The notes: a model not told the origin generated them from the sequence alone. A stretch of DNA of 64,000 nucleotides from Elizabethkingia meningoseptica_A (GCF_045762675.1 NZ_JBJDLK010000001.1:846590-910589); one strand, 5' to 3'; counted from the first letter of the stretch, positions 9,101 to 17,049 are shown. Numbers and translations are program-made.

Positions 9101-9145
9101 GTTGTAACTGAAGCAAAACAGGTGAAATCTCAGATTAAAAAATAA
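6125..9145 (+). CDS. Large secreted TPR protein
   Basis: 1006 residues made almost entirely of tetratricopeptide-type helical repeats (for example repeated forms of A-x-Y-x-L-G-x-x-Y and Y-x-x-A-x-x-Y-x-x-x). An N-terminal signal sequence ends ...AVTPVFAQQ. The 6125 ATG puts 17 residues before a second ATG at 6176 (MSPKNILIYAG), and the second gives a more standard signal peptide; either start is possible. The protein should be periplasmic or outer-membrane-associated and act as a protein-binding scaffold. It is followed after about 105 bases by a beta-barrel protein, suggesting an envelope complex. The partner and process are unknown. Confidence 0.85.
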   Translation: MILRCKKKTFNNYLFLLMSPKNILIYAGIFGAVTPVFAQQSAFFNNREEYRTSLAEKLYQNKIYKAAQYEFARQYFYQNPEGAKKEASLFYDNIIGVILNQNHSEEGLEAFTKEYPKSAYFALANGPLADYYIAKKDFPKALESLKKVNQYNLSKEENTQYILKLGYAKFMTGDTKGAIEALEEAYNNANEDGKNDVAYMLGHLQYAEGNTEKAFQYFDSIKNNPKYAKTIRPYYVQLYFNEKNYDKAIEEGKALLNENISKDYGVEVNKIIGESYFMKKDYASAYPYLKTYLNSKSVPSESDLYEIGFVAAQLKKHDEAVGYYNQLISSQSALAQNAYYQLGNAYLETGRKREALSAFRSASQMNYDAKVQQLAYEQYAKLGYDIGNPFESNSQVLQNYITKYPNAGNLQEMKGLLVKSYLYSGNYKETLSAIKKLGNQSAETAKLEQEAAFLLGTEEFNKGNFTEAETLFEYSLKYNYNKEFNARAQYWMGQSQYQMGDYSSATETLQKLYNSGADFEEKQQLPYDLAYAYFKNKKFQDAQKYFKQYLQNPKAEFKNDAELRLADTHYANNELNDAIAIYDKNTDATDYTQFQKAMSLGFKGDSEAKIAALKKLIADYKNSEYVDDAQYEIGVAYASDERYAEANDYFNQVIKSSPDKDLVANASIYRAQNYADLGQADKAIAEFKKLGETYKGTAYADKVVAAAKSVYLKNGDTAAYQSFATAVGVKVSSSELDEINLSTAQKLYANKDYKGAISYYEKYLTQRPTGGKLYQAQYELGESYYQTKNTTKAVLILTEVANAQNDYQEDAQVRLAQLYIAQNNSSEAKKYLQNLVNSSNAGIKNYAITEMMKISVDTDDFSQAEKYADQILANPKNAASVKEQAQIIKARSLMKRGNDNDAKKAYTALEKSANPEVAAEALYAKAYYQNKGKAFKSSNETIFKLSNNYASEEYWGAKSLVLMAKNYLALGDKYQASYTVDQIIANYKDFPDVVTEAKQVKSQIKK

Positions 9146-9250
9146 GGTTTTTAAATATGATGAAACGCCTGTATTCATACGAAGTAAGCATGACAGTGAA
9201 CATACAGGCAAATTATTCGCCGCAGATAGCGGAAAACTAAAAATTTACGA
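9146..9250 (+). other. Intergenic segment with long-loop inverted repeat and a possible 27-codon ORF
   Basis: GCCTGTAT (9168-9175) is repeated inverted as ATACAGGC about 27 bases later, and could form a hairpin in the transcript between the TPR and beta-barrel genes. The same stretch is open from ATG 9157 to TAA 9238-9240 (starts MMKRLYSYEVSM), 10 bases before the next gene. Nothing shows that the ORF is expressed; an RNA structure is as likely. Confidence 0.25.
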
Positions 9251-11026
9251 ATGAAAAGACAAATTCAATATATAGCAGTTATCGGTGTTTTAGGATTAGC
9301 GGGAGTACAAACCGCTCATGCACAGATCAAAGAAGAAAAGCTGATCCTGAATCGCCAGCGTGAGCCGGAAGTAAAGAAAATTGAGAAGAAGAAAACTTCT
9401 GTTCCTGCTGAAAAGAATTATCCGCCAAAAGGGAAGGACTCCCTGAAATATCAGGTGACCAATATTCCTATGGTTTCAGATTTTAAAACATCTACGATTA
9501 AAGGGGAGGATATTTCACCAAAATTTAATACTGATTACAACCGTAATTATTTCCAGCTGGGTTATGGTAATTATGGTAAGTTCCTTGTGGACGGAAATGT
9601 TTCCGGAAAAGTACAGCCGGACCTTGAAGTAGGTGCAGATGTACACCATATTTCAACAAGCGGACTTAAAAAATATTATAACTGGGATTCCAAACAACAG
9701 AATACAGAAGCTAATGTATTCCTAAACTCTTACGGAGAAGTCGGAAAACTGAATGTGGATGCCGGTGTAGAGATCAACAACTATAATTATTACGGTAATT
9801 ATCAGGATGTAATTACGCCTTCCAATAATACTGATCTTAAGCAAAACTTTACAAAGTTTGGTGTAAATGGTTATTATGATTTTTATGCAAATAATTATCT
9901 GAATGATATCCGTGTAAAGACAGCATTTACAAAAGACCATTTCAATGGTAAGGAAAACTTCTATGATGTATTGGTTAATTTCGCTAAACACGACCTTAAT
10001 ATCAGTTCTTCTGACGGCATTAAAATGAATGCTGATTTAGGTGTTGGTGTTCAGGGCGTAAGTACAAAGTTTGATATTTTAGATAAAAATGAGGCCAATC
10101 ATTTCATGGCTAATTTTACGCCTGCCGTAACTTTCTTTAAAGGTAACCATTATCTGAAAATTGGTTCCCGCTTTACATCACTTAGCTCGAAATACCAGAC
10201 TGCAACAACAGACAGAACAAAAGATAATAAATTCTATTGGTTCCCGACGGCTGAAATTTTAATCGCGCCTAAAGATGAAGTGAAGTTCTATGCAGGAGTA
10301 GACGGAGGTATTAAGCTGAATACCTATACCGATTTATTACATGAAAATCCATTCCTGGTTTCAGATCTGGAACTTCGTCCAACAGAAACCAAATATCATA
10401 TTTACTTTGGTATTAAAGGGGATATCGAACAGAATTTTAAATATGACATTAAAGGAGGTTACAGCAAACTGAATAATATTTTATTCTATAATTCGAATGA
10501 TCTGTTTTCCAAAGATCCTGCTGCTCCAAGAAATGCCTATGATTATCTGAATACATTTAATACTGTTTATGATAACGGTAATCTTAGTGAGGTTACCATT
10601 AATGCACAGTATTTCCCATTAGAAAACCTGAACTTTACAGGAGAGCTTAAGTACATGAGTTATTCACTTAAAAACTTCACAAATGCCTTCTATAAGCCGG
10701 TTGTTCAGACAACTTTAGGAGCTAAGTATTCCATGTTGAATAAGAAACTTAATTTCGGATTCAAAGGAATATTCGTTACAGACCGAAAAGCAAATGCATT
10801 TGATGTACAAACGCCTGTTTCAAATAACCCATATGCAACAACTGAAGTTACCGACAGAAAGGTTGCAGGCTATGTAGATCTTAACCTTTCTGCTGAATAC
10901 AAATTCCATAAAAATATTAGTGTTTTTGTGATGGGGAACAACCTTACCGGAAAGTCTTATCAAAACTATTTAGGCTACAAAGTAATGGGAGCTCAGGTAC
11001 TTGGCGGTATCAAGCTGGAATTTTAA
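9251..11026 (+). CDS. Outer-membrane beta-barrel protein (TonB-receptor-like barrel without plug)
   Basis: 591 residues with signal peptide MKRQIQYIAVIGVLGLAGVQ...AHAQ. After a basic, proline-rich linker (residues 28-70) the rest is alternating amphipathic strands rich in Tyr, Asn and Phe, typical of an outer-membrane barrel, ending in the barrel-type C-terminus KLEF. No TonB box or plug domain is seen. It shares a transcript with the large TPR protein, so the pair probably works together in the outer membrane. Substrate or role not determinable. Confidence 0.82.
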   Translation: MKRQIQYIAVIGVLGLAGVQTAHAQIKEEKLILNRQREPEVKKIEKKKTSVPAEKNYPPKGKDSLKYQVTNIPMVSDFKTSTIKGEDISPKFNTDYNRNYFQLGYGNYGKFLVDGNVSGKVQPDLEVGADVHHISTSGLKKYYNWDSKQQNTEANVFLNSYGEVGKLNVDAGVEINNYNYYGNYQDVITPSNNTDLKQNFTKFGVNGYYDFYANNYLNDIRVKTAFTKDHFNGKENFYDVLVNFAKHDLNISSSDGIKMNADLGVGVQGVSTKFDILDKNEANHFMANFTPAVTFFKGNHYLKIGSRFTSLSSKYQTATTDRTKDNKFYWFPTAEILIAPKDEVKFYAGVDGGIKLNTYTDLLHENPFLVSDLELRPTETKYHIYFGIKGDIEQNFKYDIKGGYSKLNNILFYNSNDLFSKDPAAPRNAYDYLNTFNTVYDNGNLSEVTINAQYFPLENLNFTGELKYMSYSLKNFTNAFYKPVVQTTLGAKYSMLNKKLNFGFKGIFVTDRKANAFDVQTPVSNNPYATTEVTDRKVAGYVDLNLSAEYKFHKNISVFVMGNNLTGKSYQNYLGYKVMGAQVLGGIKLEF

Positions 11027-11083
11027 ACAAAATAATTGCAAATTCCCTTAATAAGTACTTATTTTGCAAACCGAATAAGGGGA

Positions 11084-11155
11084 GGCCCCATAGTTTAATG
11101 GATAGAATTAAAGATTCCGGTTCTTTAGGTTGAGGTTCGATTCCTCATGGGGCTA
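11084..11155 (+). tRNA. tRNA-Arg, anticodon CCG
   Basis: All arms fold: acceptor GGCCCCA / TGGGGCT (the first pair is G-U), D arm, anticodon stem AAAGA / TCTTT with loop TTCCGGT placing CCG at 11117-11119, and T arm TGAGG / CCTCA with loop TTCGATT. Discriminator is A (11155). The CCA end is not encoded. It reads CGG codons. Confidence 0.93.
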
Positions 11156-11158
11156 CTT

Positions 11159-11194
11159 AAAACACTGTTAACAATTAGTTATCAGTGTTTTTTT
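11159..11194 (+). terminator. Terminator after tRNA-Arg
   Basis: AACACTG and CAGTGTT arms with a long AT loop, followed by seven or more T residues. Confidence 0.7.
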
Positions 11195-11447
11195 ATTTAT
11201 ATTATCTCTGTGTAATTGACAATTATGCAGATAACTCAACTATTCTAAACTAATTAAATTAGTAAAAAAAGTACATATTATCACAAAAAAATTATAAACT
11301 TGAGCATTATGAAATTAAGTCTTGTTGACGGGATTAGCTGGGCTTCAACTATAGATTACATACATGTTTTAGATACAATAAAAATTCATTCTAGGGTTGC
11401 AATAGATTTTGCTTTAAACAATGTCTTATAATTTATATAATAATAAA
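11195..11447. other. Gene-poor gap with palindrome and possible 40-codon ORF
   Basis: Contains a perfect 15-base palindrome ACTAATTAAATTAGT at 11249-11263, similar to the BlaI-type operators of this window but with a 5-base spacer. Forty-five bases downstream is an open frame 11309-11431 (+), 40 codons, starting MKLSLVDGISWAST. The ORF has no recognisable family, and may be chance or a gene remnant. Confidence 0.25.
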
Positions 11448-11476
11448 GTCAGCCTTGCGTGTAACACAAGGCTGAC
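11448..11476 (-). terminator. Terminator of the astacin-like protease gene
   Basis: Perfect 10-bp stem GTCAGCCTTG / CAAGGCTGAC with T-rich 3' flank on the minus strand, 20 bases after the protease stop codon. Confidence 0.8.
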
Positions 11477-11496
11477 AAATATTGAACTACATTTAG

Positions 11497-12318
11497 TTAT
11501 GATTTTGGATACACCGATGCAATAAATTGCTTGTCGGTAGCAGACAGAACAGTATTGTTGCCTACGCTGAATCCATTTGTTGTAAGACTTCCGCTAATGC
11601 TGTAATGCATAATTGACTGGGTATCGTACGCGCTATATTGTGTTTGCGTAGTAGAATATTTTGCGAACAGATTCGTATCTACCTGAGCTCTCGACCAATA
11701 ATTCGGATACCCGCCATAGTAAGTATACACCTTTTCTTTATCCCAAGGAATAGCAGCTTCAGGATGCTGATGTTCATGGATCATACCAAGTGCATGTCCG
11801 AATTCGTGAATAGTTGTTCTGCTGAATTCTGTATCACTTGTGGAGTCGTTGAACCAGCCGAAGTTCATTGTTTCCTGATTGGTAGGCTGGCGAAGTGCAT
11901 CTGTCCCTATATAAGAATAAGAACCTGCTCCGTCAACAAAAGAAACTCTGATTTGTGGTGTCCCGCTGGTAACAAATTTAAACGTGATGTTAGCATATTT
12001 GGACCATTCCTGAGCATATTGCATTACTTTGCTGCGAACTTTGGCAGTACCTCCGTATAAACCAACACTGATCACACTGCCGTTTGCCCATTTTTTGTTG
12101 GTAATAACGGCACCTCTTGGGTCCGTCCCCGGAAGATAAACATCTTTACACACTTGTGCGTTTTCGAAACCGGCAGGAATATCTGCTTTTGGTACGGTTT
12201 TTAATTCTGCAAGTGCCTGTGGAGTGCTGCTTTCTTCAACACTGTCGTTGCTGGTGTTACATGATACCAATGCAACTGAAATAAATGATCCAAGCAGGAT
12301 CTTCTTGTGTAATTCCAT
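11497..12318 (-). CDS. Astacin-like M12A zinc metalloprotease, lipoprotein
   Basis: 273 residues. A lipoprotein signal sequence ends LVSC, so Cys20 would be lipidated and the enzyme anchored to the envelope or exported. The zinc site is HEFGHALGMIH (His171, His175, His181 with catalytic Glu172), the extended HExxHxxGxxH motif of metzincins. The Met-turn SIMHYS (Met237, Tyr239) is the astacin form, with the Tyr as possible fifth ligand. There is no extra C-terminal domain and little room for a long propeptide (residues 21-75). It likely degrades extracellular or host protein. Single-gene unit with its own terminator. Confidence 0.9.
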   Translation of the reverse strand: MELHKKILLGSFISVALVSCNTSNDSVEESSTPQALAELKTVPKADIPAGFENAQVCKDVYLPGTDPRGAVITNKKWANGSVISVGLYGGTAKVRSKVMQYAQEWSKYANITFKFVTSGTPQIRVSFVDGAGSYSYIGTDALRQPTNQETMNFGWFNDSTSDTEFSRTTIHEFGHALGMIHEHQHPEAAIPWDKEKVYTYYGGYPNYWSRAQVDTNLFAKYSTTQTQYSAYDTQSIMHYSISGSLTTNGFSVGNNTVLSATDKQFIASVYPKS

Positions 12319-12561
12319 AATAAAAGTATTTGATTTGGTTAGTGATTTCTTTGCTTTTATTAAAATAAACCTGTTATTGAGAGGTAGATTACTTATATAT
12401 ATCCAATCAATATAGTAGGATATTATCTTGTTTTCTGAAATAAAACAATTAAATTCTCTTTATAAATTTAGTATCAGAAGTTTTAATGTAGATATAACTC
12501 ATTAATATACCTACTATAATAACTTTGACATTAAAGATGATACTGGAATTTAGTGTGAATC

Positions 12562-12753
12562 TTAATTAATTATTTTGGTGTCGGAGATTCGTTTTTTGCT
12601 CAACATAGGATCAAAAATTGGAATACCAATATCCTGACCAGCAATGGGGAATGTGCGTATGTTTTCATAATAATTTAAAATGTGATTTGGTTGGTAAGCG
12701 AATTTACAAAATTTTATCAAATATTTTACAAATTTTGTTTTTTTTATTTTAAA
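12562..12753 (-). pseudogene. Probable C-terminal remnant of a protein gene
   Basis: Minus-strand open frame of 63 codons plus stop with no start codon at its upstream end. The last part reads NYYENIRTFPIAGQDIGIPI and goes on to ...DPMLSKKRISDTKIIN, far more protein-like than the flanking AT-rich DNA. The upstream part is low-complexity Lys/Phe/Ile and may not be coding. No family recognised. The remaining sequence between 12319 and 12803 shows nothing else I can support. Confidence 0.35.
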
Positions 12754-12803
12754 TTACTTTATTTGACGATTTGTACTGATTTAATCAAAGCATAGAACTG
12801 TTC

Positions 12804-13439
12804 TTATAAGGTGTCCTTTTTTGCTATCAGAACAGTATGTATTTCAGTCTCTGTTTCCGATCTTTTATATTTTATTTTAAAAATTTCTATTGATCCAAAT
12901 TTTCTATTCATAAGAGCTACTTTCAAATCATTTAAGTTATGATAATAAAAATAAACTCTTCCATGATTGCTAACCTTGAAACCGGAATTTTCCGAATCAC
13001 CTTCAACAAAGCTTAAGTATATAATACCATTTTCAGTTAGCAGATTGTATGAGGCTGATATCAATTCATTACATTCAGTTTGAGATAAATAAGGCAGGCA
13101 GAATCCACTAATAACTCCATCATATTTTGTGTTAAGCTTATTAATTTGCCGACTATCCATGACCATAAAGTCTGCTGTTGGATTATTCAGCTTTGCCAAT
13201 TCGATCATTTTTGGCGCAATATCAATTCCGAAAATATTAAAATCTGGTCTTTTAGACAGTAGATATTTAGCTATATTTCCGGGACCACAACCTATTTCTA
13301 ACAATTTTGATTTTGATTTGGTCACAGAGTTGCAGAAATAATCATAAGAGTCATTATACAAGTCCATATCCATAAACTTGTCCTGATAAATAGAAGCAAC
13401 ATTATTCCAAGTATCAAAAGTTTCTTTATAACTGTCCAT
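12804..13439 (-). CDS. Class I SAM-dependent methyltransferase
   Basis: 211 residues, Rossmann-type methyltransferase domain. Motif I is LLEIGCGPGNIAKYLL (about residues 46-61), followed by the acidic residue FGIDIAPKMIELA (motif II) and DFMVMDSRQI (motif III). The C-terminal part is a beta meander with FKVSNHGRVYFYYHN. The substrate is not indicated. It is transcribed alone on the minus strand between a gene remnant and a small TPR gene; AT-rich surroundings suggest a variable region. Confidence 0.85.
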   Translation of the reverse strand: MDSYKETFDTWNNVASIYQDKFMDMDLYNDSYDYFCNSVTKSKSKLLEIGCGPGNIAKYLLSKRPDFNIFGIDIAPKMIELAKLNNPTADFMVMDSRQINKLNTKYDGVISGFCLPYLSQTECNELISASYNLLTENGIIYLSFVEGDSENSGFKVSNHGRVYFYYHNLNDLKVALMNRKFGSIEIFKIKYKRSETETEIHTVLIAKKDTL

Positions 13440-13608
13440 AATATAATTGTTCTAAAAGCTTAATAAAATGCTGTGTATAAAAAATAGAGTTTTCAGGTTT
13501 ATGCAGATGAATCCAAATACCCTATAACATTAACTAAATTAATAAAAAAGCAAATACAAATATTCTCTGATTTTTTTAATTGGAATAAAGAAGATATAGA
13601 TATTAAAC

Positions 13609-13640
13609 AAAAATCCCGGACTTTTAGCCCGGGATTTTTG
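13609..13640. terminator. Terminator of the small TPR gene (possibly bidirectional)
   Basis: AAAAATCCCGG and CCGGGATTTTT arms with an 8-10-base loop, 27 bases after the stop codon of the minus-strand TPR gene. A and T runs on both sides let it work in either direction. Confidence 0.8.
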
Positions 13641-13666
13641 AAAATAACTTTCTTCAAAGTTGTCTT

Positions 13667-14173
13667 CTATTGATTTATGCTTTTGCTTAGTTTTTTAGCA
13701 TCTTCATTGTTTGGATCATATTCCAATGCTTTTGCAATATGCTTTTTAGCTTCATCCTTATTGGTTTCGTATAAAGCATAAGCAACATACATGTGGGCAT
13801 AAGTCAGATTTTGTTTGTTAGCCTCCAGTTCTTCAGGCTTTACCAAAGCGATGAATTTTTCGTACGCCGCCTGTGCATTAGCTTTGTCTTTCAGAGACTG
13901 ATACACATAACCTTGTCCATAATATGATGGCGCCCAATCCGGAAGTGCAGTACTTACTTTTTTCCATGTCGCTAAAGCATTATTCCAATCCTGCTTTTCC
14001 TGAAAGGCAATAGCCTGCTTTACTAATGCTTCATTGTCCTGTGGTTTTGCCTGTTCTGTGGTTTGTGTTTGCTGAGTGCTGTCTACAGTTTGTGCATAAG
14101 CTACATTTACAGACCCTAATAATAACATTCCGATTACTACTTGTTTTACACTTTTCATTTTGTTCTTATTCAT
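13667..14173 (-). CDS. Small exported TPR protein
   Basis: 168 residues with a signal peptide (MNKNKMKSVKQVVIGMLLLG through AYAQ). After a Gln/Thr-rich linker (about 29-48) come roughly three tetratricopeptide repeats: the AIAFQEKQDWNNALATWKKV helix pair, YYGQGYVYQSLKDKANAQAAY and MYVAYALYETNKDEAKKHI, then the capping AKALEYDPNNEDAKKL. Probably a periplasmic protein-interaction module. Start could be the first Met or Met6; both leave a good signal peptide. Its own terminator follows. Confidence 0.85.
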   Translation of the reverse strand: MNKNKMKSVKQVVIGMLLLGSVNVAYAQTVDSTQQTQTTEQAKPQDNEALVKQAIAFQEKQDWNNALATWKKVSTALPDWAPSYYGQGYVYQSLKDKANAQAAYEKFIALVKPEELEANKQNLTYAHMYVAYALYETNKDEAKKHIAKALEYDPNNEDAKKLSKSINQ

Positions 14174-14549
14174 GTTGTTAATTTTAGTAATTAATATTCT
14201 TGTTCTTATAACGGAAGAAGTACAATTATAATTCCCAGATGCTCAAAACTTTTAGAAACATTAGCCTTTTTGCAATAATATTAACATTATTATGGTACTT
14301 TTTATGAAACCTTATGATTCAGCTTAAAAGAAAATTCGGCTTTATTTTATTGTATTCAATGTTCAAATTAGATTTTGTTTCATTTTTAATCATAAAGAAT
14401 ATGCTATGGCTTGATTAAAATACTCAATTGTTTATTTTGTTATGTTTATGATAATTATACTATGAATATTTTTAAACATACTTCACTCAAAAATTATTAT
14501 GAATAACAATAACCATTATAATAATTTATTTTTATTAATTATAATTTTA
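14174..14549. other. AT-rich intergenic region
   Basis: Very AT-rich DNA between two divergent genes. I see no ORF, repeat or RNA structure that I can support apart from the promoter box at its right end. Confidence 0.4.
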
Positions 14550-14557
14550 TATTTTTG
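14550..14557 (+). promoter_or_regulatory. Promoter -7 box for the FabH-like gene
   Basis: TATTTTTG fits TAnnTTTG, 35 bases before the start codon; upstream T-rich at the -33 position. Confidence 0.5.
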
Positions 14558-14592
14558 CCAATACACCAAATCATCAGCAAAATAATTTAATT

Positions 14593-15567
14593 ATGAAACT
14601 AAATCACACCTATTTTTACCATCCGGAAAACATTGAGAATAACGCAAAGATTATTCAGGAGTTCGAAGAACAGGAAATATCAATGCAAAAAATTCAAAAT
14701 GCTTTAGGCCGGGAAAACAGATTTATTGTCCCTGAAAGTTCTGATGAAACCACACTTTCTATGGCGATAGAAGCTGCAAAAGGAGTTCTTAAGGAAAGCA
14801 ATACACCTGTTTCGGATATTGATATTATTGTTTTTGTATCCACAACGCCAGAACACCAGATTCCTTGTGATTCAATTAAAATACACTATGCATTACAGGC
14901 AAAAAACAATACATTATGTTATGACATCAATGTGAACTGTATCGGAGCCCTGGTTGCATTGGATCAGGTATCAAAATATCTGGAGACATCCAATTTTGCA
15001 AAAAAGGCATTAATTGTATGTGCTGAAAAATTATCCAATATTTTAGATTCGAAAAATCCTGTCACCGCATTTTGTTTTTCAGACTGCTCGTTTGCGTTTA
15101 TCGTAGAAAAAGACAATTCAAATTCAGGACTTATTGATATTCTATATCATACAGACAGCAGTTTTTGCGATACTGTTTTATTTCCGCCTACAGGTTATTC
15201 CTGTTATGATCAAAGTGATGTAACCATGTGGGATACTTCTTTTGACGGAAGTGGAAGCGTAAATTTTGCAGTAGATAATATGACGCAATTTTTAGAAAAG
15301 AATAATCTGAATATTGAAAAAATTGACTTATTTTTATTTTCACAGTTGTCGATAAAGAATATTAAAACCATTCAGGACCATTATCATATACCGGAGGAAA
15401 AAATCCCTTTCTATTCCAAGGAATTAGGATACAGTGGTTCTTCAAGTCCATTTCTGGCGTTGGATCAGTATCAGAAAAATGTAAGAAAATTAAAAAAAGG
15501 GGAGAACATTCTTATCTGGACTTTAGGAGCGGGTTATCAGGCCGGACTGATGTTATGGCGGTATTAA
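14593..15567 (+). CDS. FabH-like (KAS III fold) protein lacking the catalytic His and Asn
   Basis: 324 residues, two-domain thiolase fold of the 3-oxoacyl-ACP synthase III type. The nucleophile is present: Cys116 in DINVNCIGALVALD, matching the family D-x-x-x-x-C-x-G-x-x-x-A-L. The next two catalytic positions are changed. The usual HQAN segment reads LFSQLSI (His replaced by Ser250), and the usual GNT segment reads GYSGSSSP (Asn replaced by Tyr280). Without these a decarboxylating Claisen condensation is unlikely, so an acyltransferase, hydrolase or degenerate role is more plausible. It stands alone with its own promoter and terminator; no acyl carrier or ketoreductase genes are adjacent. 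Confidence 0.8.
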   Translation: MKLNHTYFYHPENIENNAKIIQEFEEQEISMQKIQNALGRENRFIVPESSDETTLSMAIEAAKGVLKESNTPVSDIDIIVFVSTTPEHQIPCDSIKIHYALQAKNNTLCYDINVNCIGALVALDQVSKYLETSNFAKKALIVCAEKLSNILDSKNPVTAFCFSDCSFAFIVEKDNSNSGLIDILYHTDSSFCDTVLFPPTGYSCYDQSDVTMWDTSFDGSGSVNFAVDNMTQFLEKNNLNIEKIDLFLFSQLSIKNIKTIQDHYHIPEEKIPFYSKELGYSGSSSPFLALDQYQKNVRKLKKGENILIWTLGAGYQAGLMLWRY

Positions 15568-15611
15568 TTTAAGCCGTTTTATTTTCTAAACAAACACAAA
15601 ACGCTATAGAG

Positions 15612-15650
15612 ATGCCATTTGTTATTATATAATCAAATGGCATTTTTTTT
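15612..15650 (+). terminator. Terminator of the FabH-like gene
   Basis: Perfect 10-bp stem ATGCCATTTG / CAAATGGCAT followed by a run of T residues. Confidence 0.85.
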
Positions 15651-15781
15651 CAGATATAAATTGATGTAAAAGAAAATTTATTGACTATTTTTGATGGTAA
15701 GGTAAAACCATGAGAGGTTTTTGAGACAGCTGTATTAATAGAGTATTAAACCGTCTGGAACTGGTTTTCAAAATACAAAAG

Positions 15782-16294
15782 ATGGAAGATCCGAAACAAT
15801 TAGTATATAAAGACGTAGCATCGCCTGTCGGGCTGGTCAGAGCTATAGCTTCCAACAAAGGTCTTGTGGCAATTATCTGGGAAGGTGAGGGTTATAAGAG
15901 AACAAAGCTTTCTCCTCCTGTAAAAAGTGATAAACATCCGATACTTATACAGACTGAGAAAGAATTAAATGAGTATTTCAATAATGAAAGAACCATATTT
16001 GATATTCCGCTGGATTTTAAAGGTACAGAATTTCAAATCAGAGTCTGGAAAGCCCTATTGAAAATTCCATATGGTGCAACTAAAACTTATGGTGACCTTG
16101 CCAGAATTCTTGGCGACATAAAAGCTGTCCGGGCAGTTGGAGGAGCACTGAATAAAAATCCAATTTCCATTATTGTTCCTTGTCACAGAGTTGTCGGTAC
16201 CTCCGGAAATCTTGTTGGTTTTGCAGGTGGATTAAATAATAAATCAATCCTTCTTGATCTGGAACAAGGCTTTACAATGCCAAGCTTATTTTAA
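15782..16294 (+). CDS. ogt: Methylated-DNA--protein-cysteine methyltransferase
   Basis: Suicide repair protein that takes the alkyl group from O6-alkylguanine onto its own cysteine. 170 residues with the small N-terminal domain and the C-terminal DNA-binding domain: FQIRVWKALLKIPYGATKTYGDLA (winged-helix), the arginine finger AVRAVGGALNKNPISI and the acceptor PCHRVVG with Cys134. No Ada-type regulatory domain is fused. The AlkA-type glycosylase starts 15 bases downstream, so the two form an alkylation-repair operon. The region upstream (15651-15781) shows no clear promoter box. Confidence 0.95.
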   Translation: MEDPKQLVYKDVASPVGLVRAIASNKGLVAIIWEGEGYKRTKLSPPVKSDKHPILIQTEKELNEYFNNERTIFDIPLDFKGTEFQIRVWKALLKIPYGATKTYGDLARILGDIKAVRAVGGALNKNPISIIVPCHRVVGTSGNLVGFAGGLNNKSILLDLEQGFTMPSLF

Positions 16295-16309
16295 ATTAAA
16301 AGCTGAAGA

Positions 16310-16987
16310 ATGAAAAGAAACACCGGTCAGGAAGATTCAATACCGGATATAAAAATCTTTAATTCTGAAAATTTTCATGATTTATGCCATTATCTGGCAG
16401 TAAGAGATCCTGATTTTAAAACAATTTTGAATACACATGGTTATCCTCCTATGTGGACACGTGAAAATACTTTCGAAACACTGGTACATATCATTTTAGA
16501 ACAACAGGTTTCACTGGCATCAGCATTGGCTGCTCTCAATAAATTAAAAGAAAAAACAACCCAAATAACACCGGAAAGCGTTCTAATGCTTAATGATGAT
16601 GAAATGAGAGCCTGTTATATCAGTCGTCAAAAAACCGTTTATATCAGAGGGCTGGCACAATCCATTACAGATAAGCATCTTAGCCTTGAAGAATTACCAG
16701 CAATGACAAATGATGATGCACGTAAAAGTCTTGTAAAACTAAAAGGAATAGGTAACTGGACCGTTGATGTCTATTTGATGTTTACACTTCAGAGGGTTGA
16801 TATTTTTCCTATTGGTGATCTGGCTGCCGTTAATGCTTTAAAACGTTTAAAAAAACTTCAGCCATCTGTAACAAAAGAAGAAATCCTGGAAATAACTGAA
16901 CAATGGAGACCTTTCCGTTCTATTGCCTCTATTATGCTTTGGCATTATTATTTGTCTCAGCCTGCAAAAAAGAATATTTCATTTTAG
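16310..16987 (+). CDS. DNA-3-methyladenine glycosylase II (AlkA-type, HhH-GPD)
   Basis: 225 residues. The helix-hairpin-helix is KLKGIGNWTVDVYLM (about 144-158), followed by the Gly/Pro-rich loop and the catalytic Asp170 in DIFPIGDLAAVNAL. It removes alkylated purines such as 3-methyladenine to start base excision repair. The AlkA N-terminal domain is largely missing, as is common in short bacterial versions. Co-transcribed with ogt. A stretch of Lys/Leu (ALKRLKKLQP) follows the active site. Confidence 0.9.
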   Translation: MKRNTGQEDSIPDIKIFNSENFHDLCHYLAVRDPDFKTILNTHGYPPMWTRENTFETLVHIILEQQVSLASALAALNKLKEKTTQITPESVLMLNDDEMRACYISRQKTVYIRGLAQSITDKHLSLEELPAMTNDDARKSLVKLKGIGNWTVDVYLMFTLQRVDIFPIGDLAAVNALKRLKKLQPSVTKEEILEITEQWRPFRSIASIMLWHYYLSQPAKKNISF

Positions 16988-17049
16988 AATATACAATATA
17001 TATCCCCTTTGTCATTAAATAACAAAGCGGATTTTAATAATGATAGTAT

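Noticed and set aside
11050..11063. Palindrome AATAAGTACTTATT before tRNA-Arg
   Set aside because: Short and AT-rich; no second copy found in the window and no clear promoter relation.
11638..12060. 140-codon plus-strand ORF
   Set aside because: Lies antisense to the astacin-like protease, whose zinc site is unmistakable.
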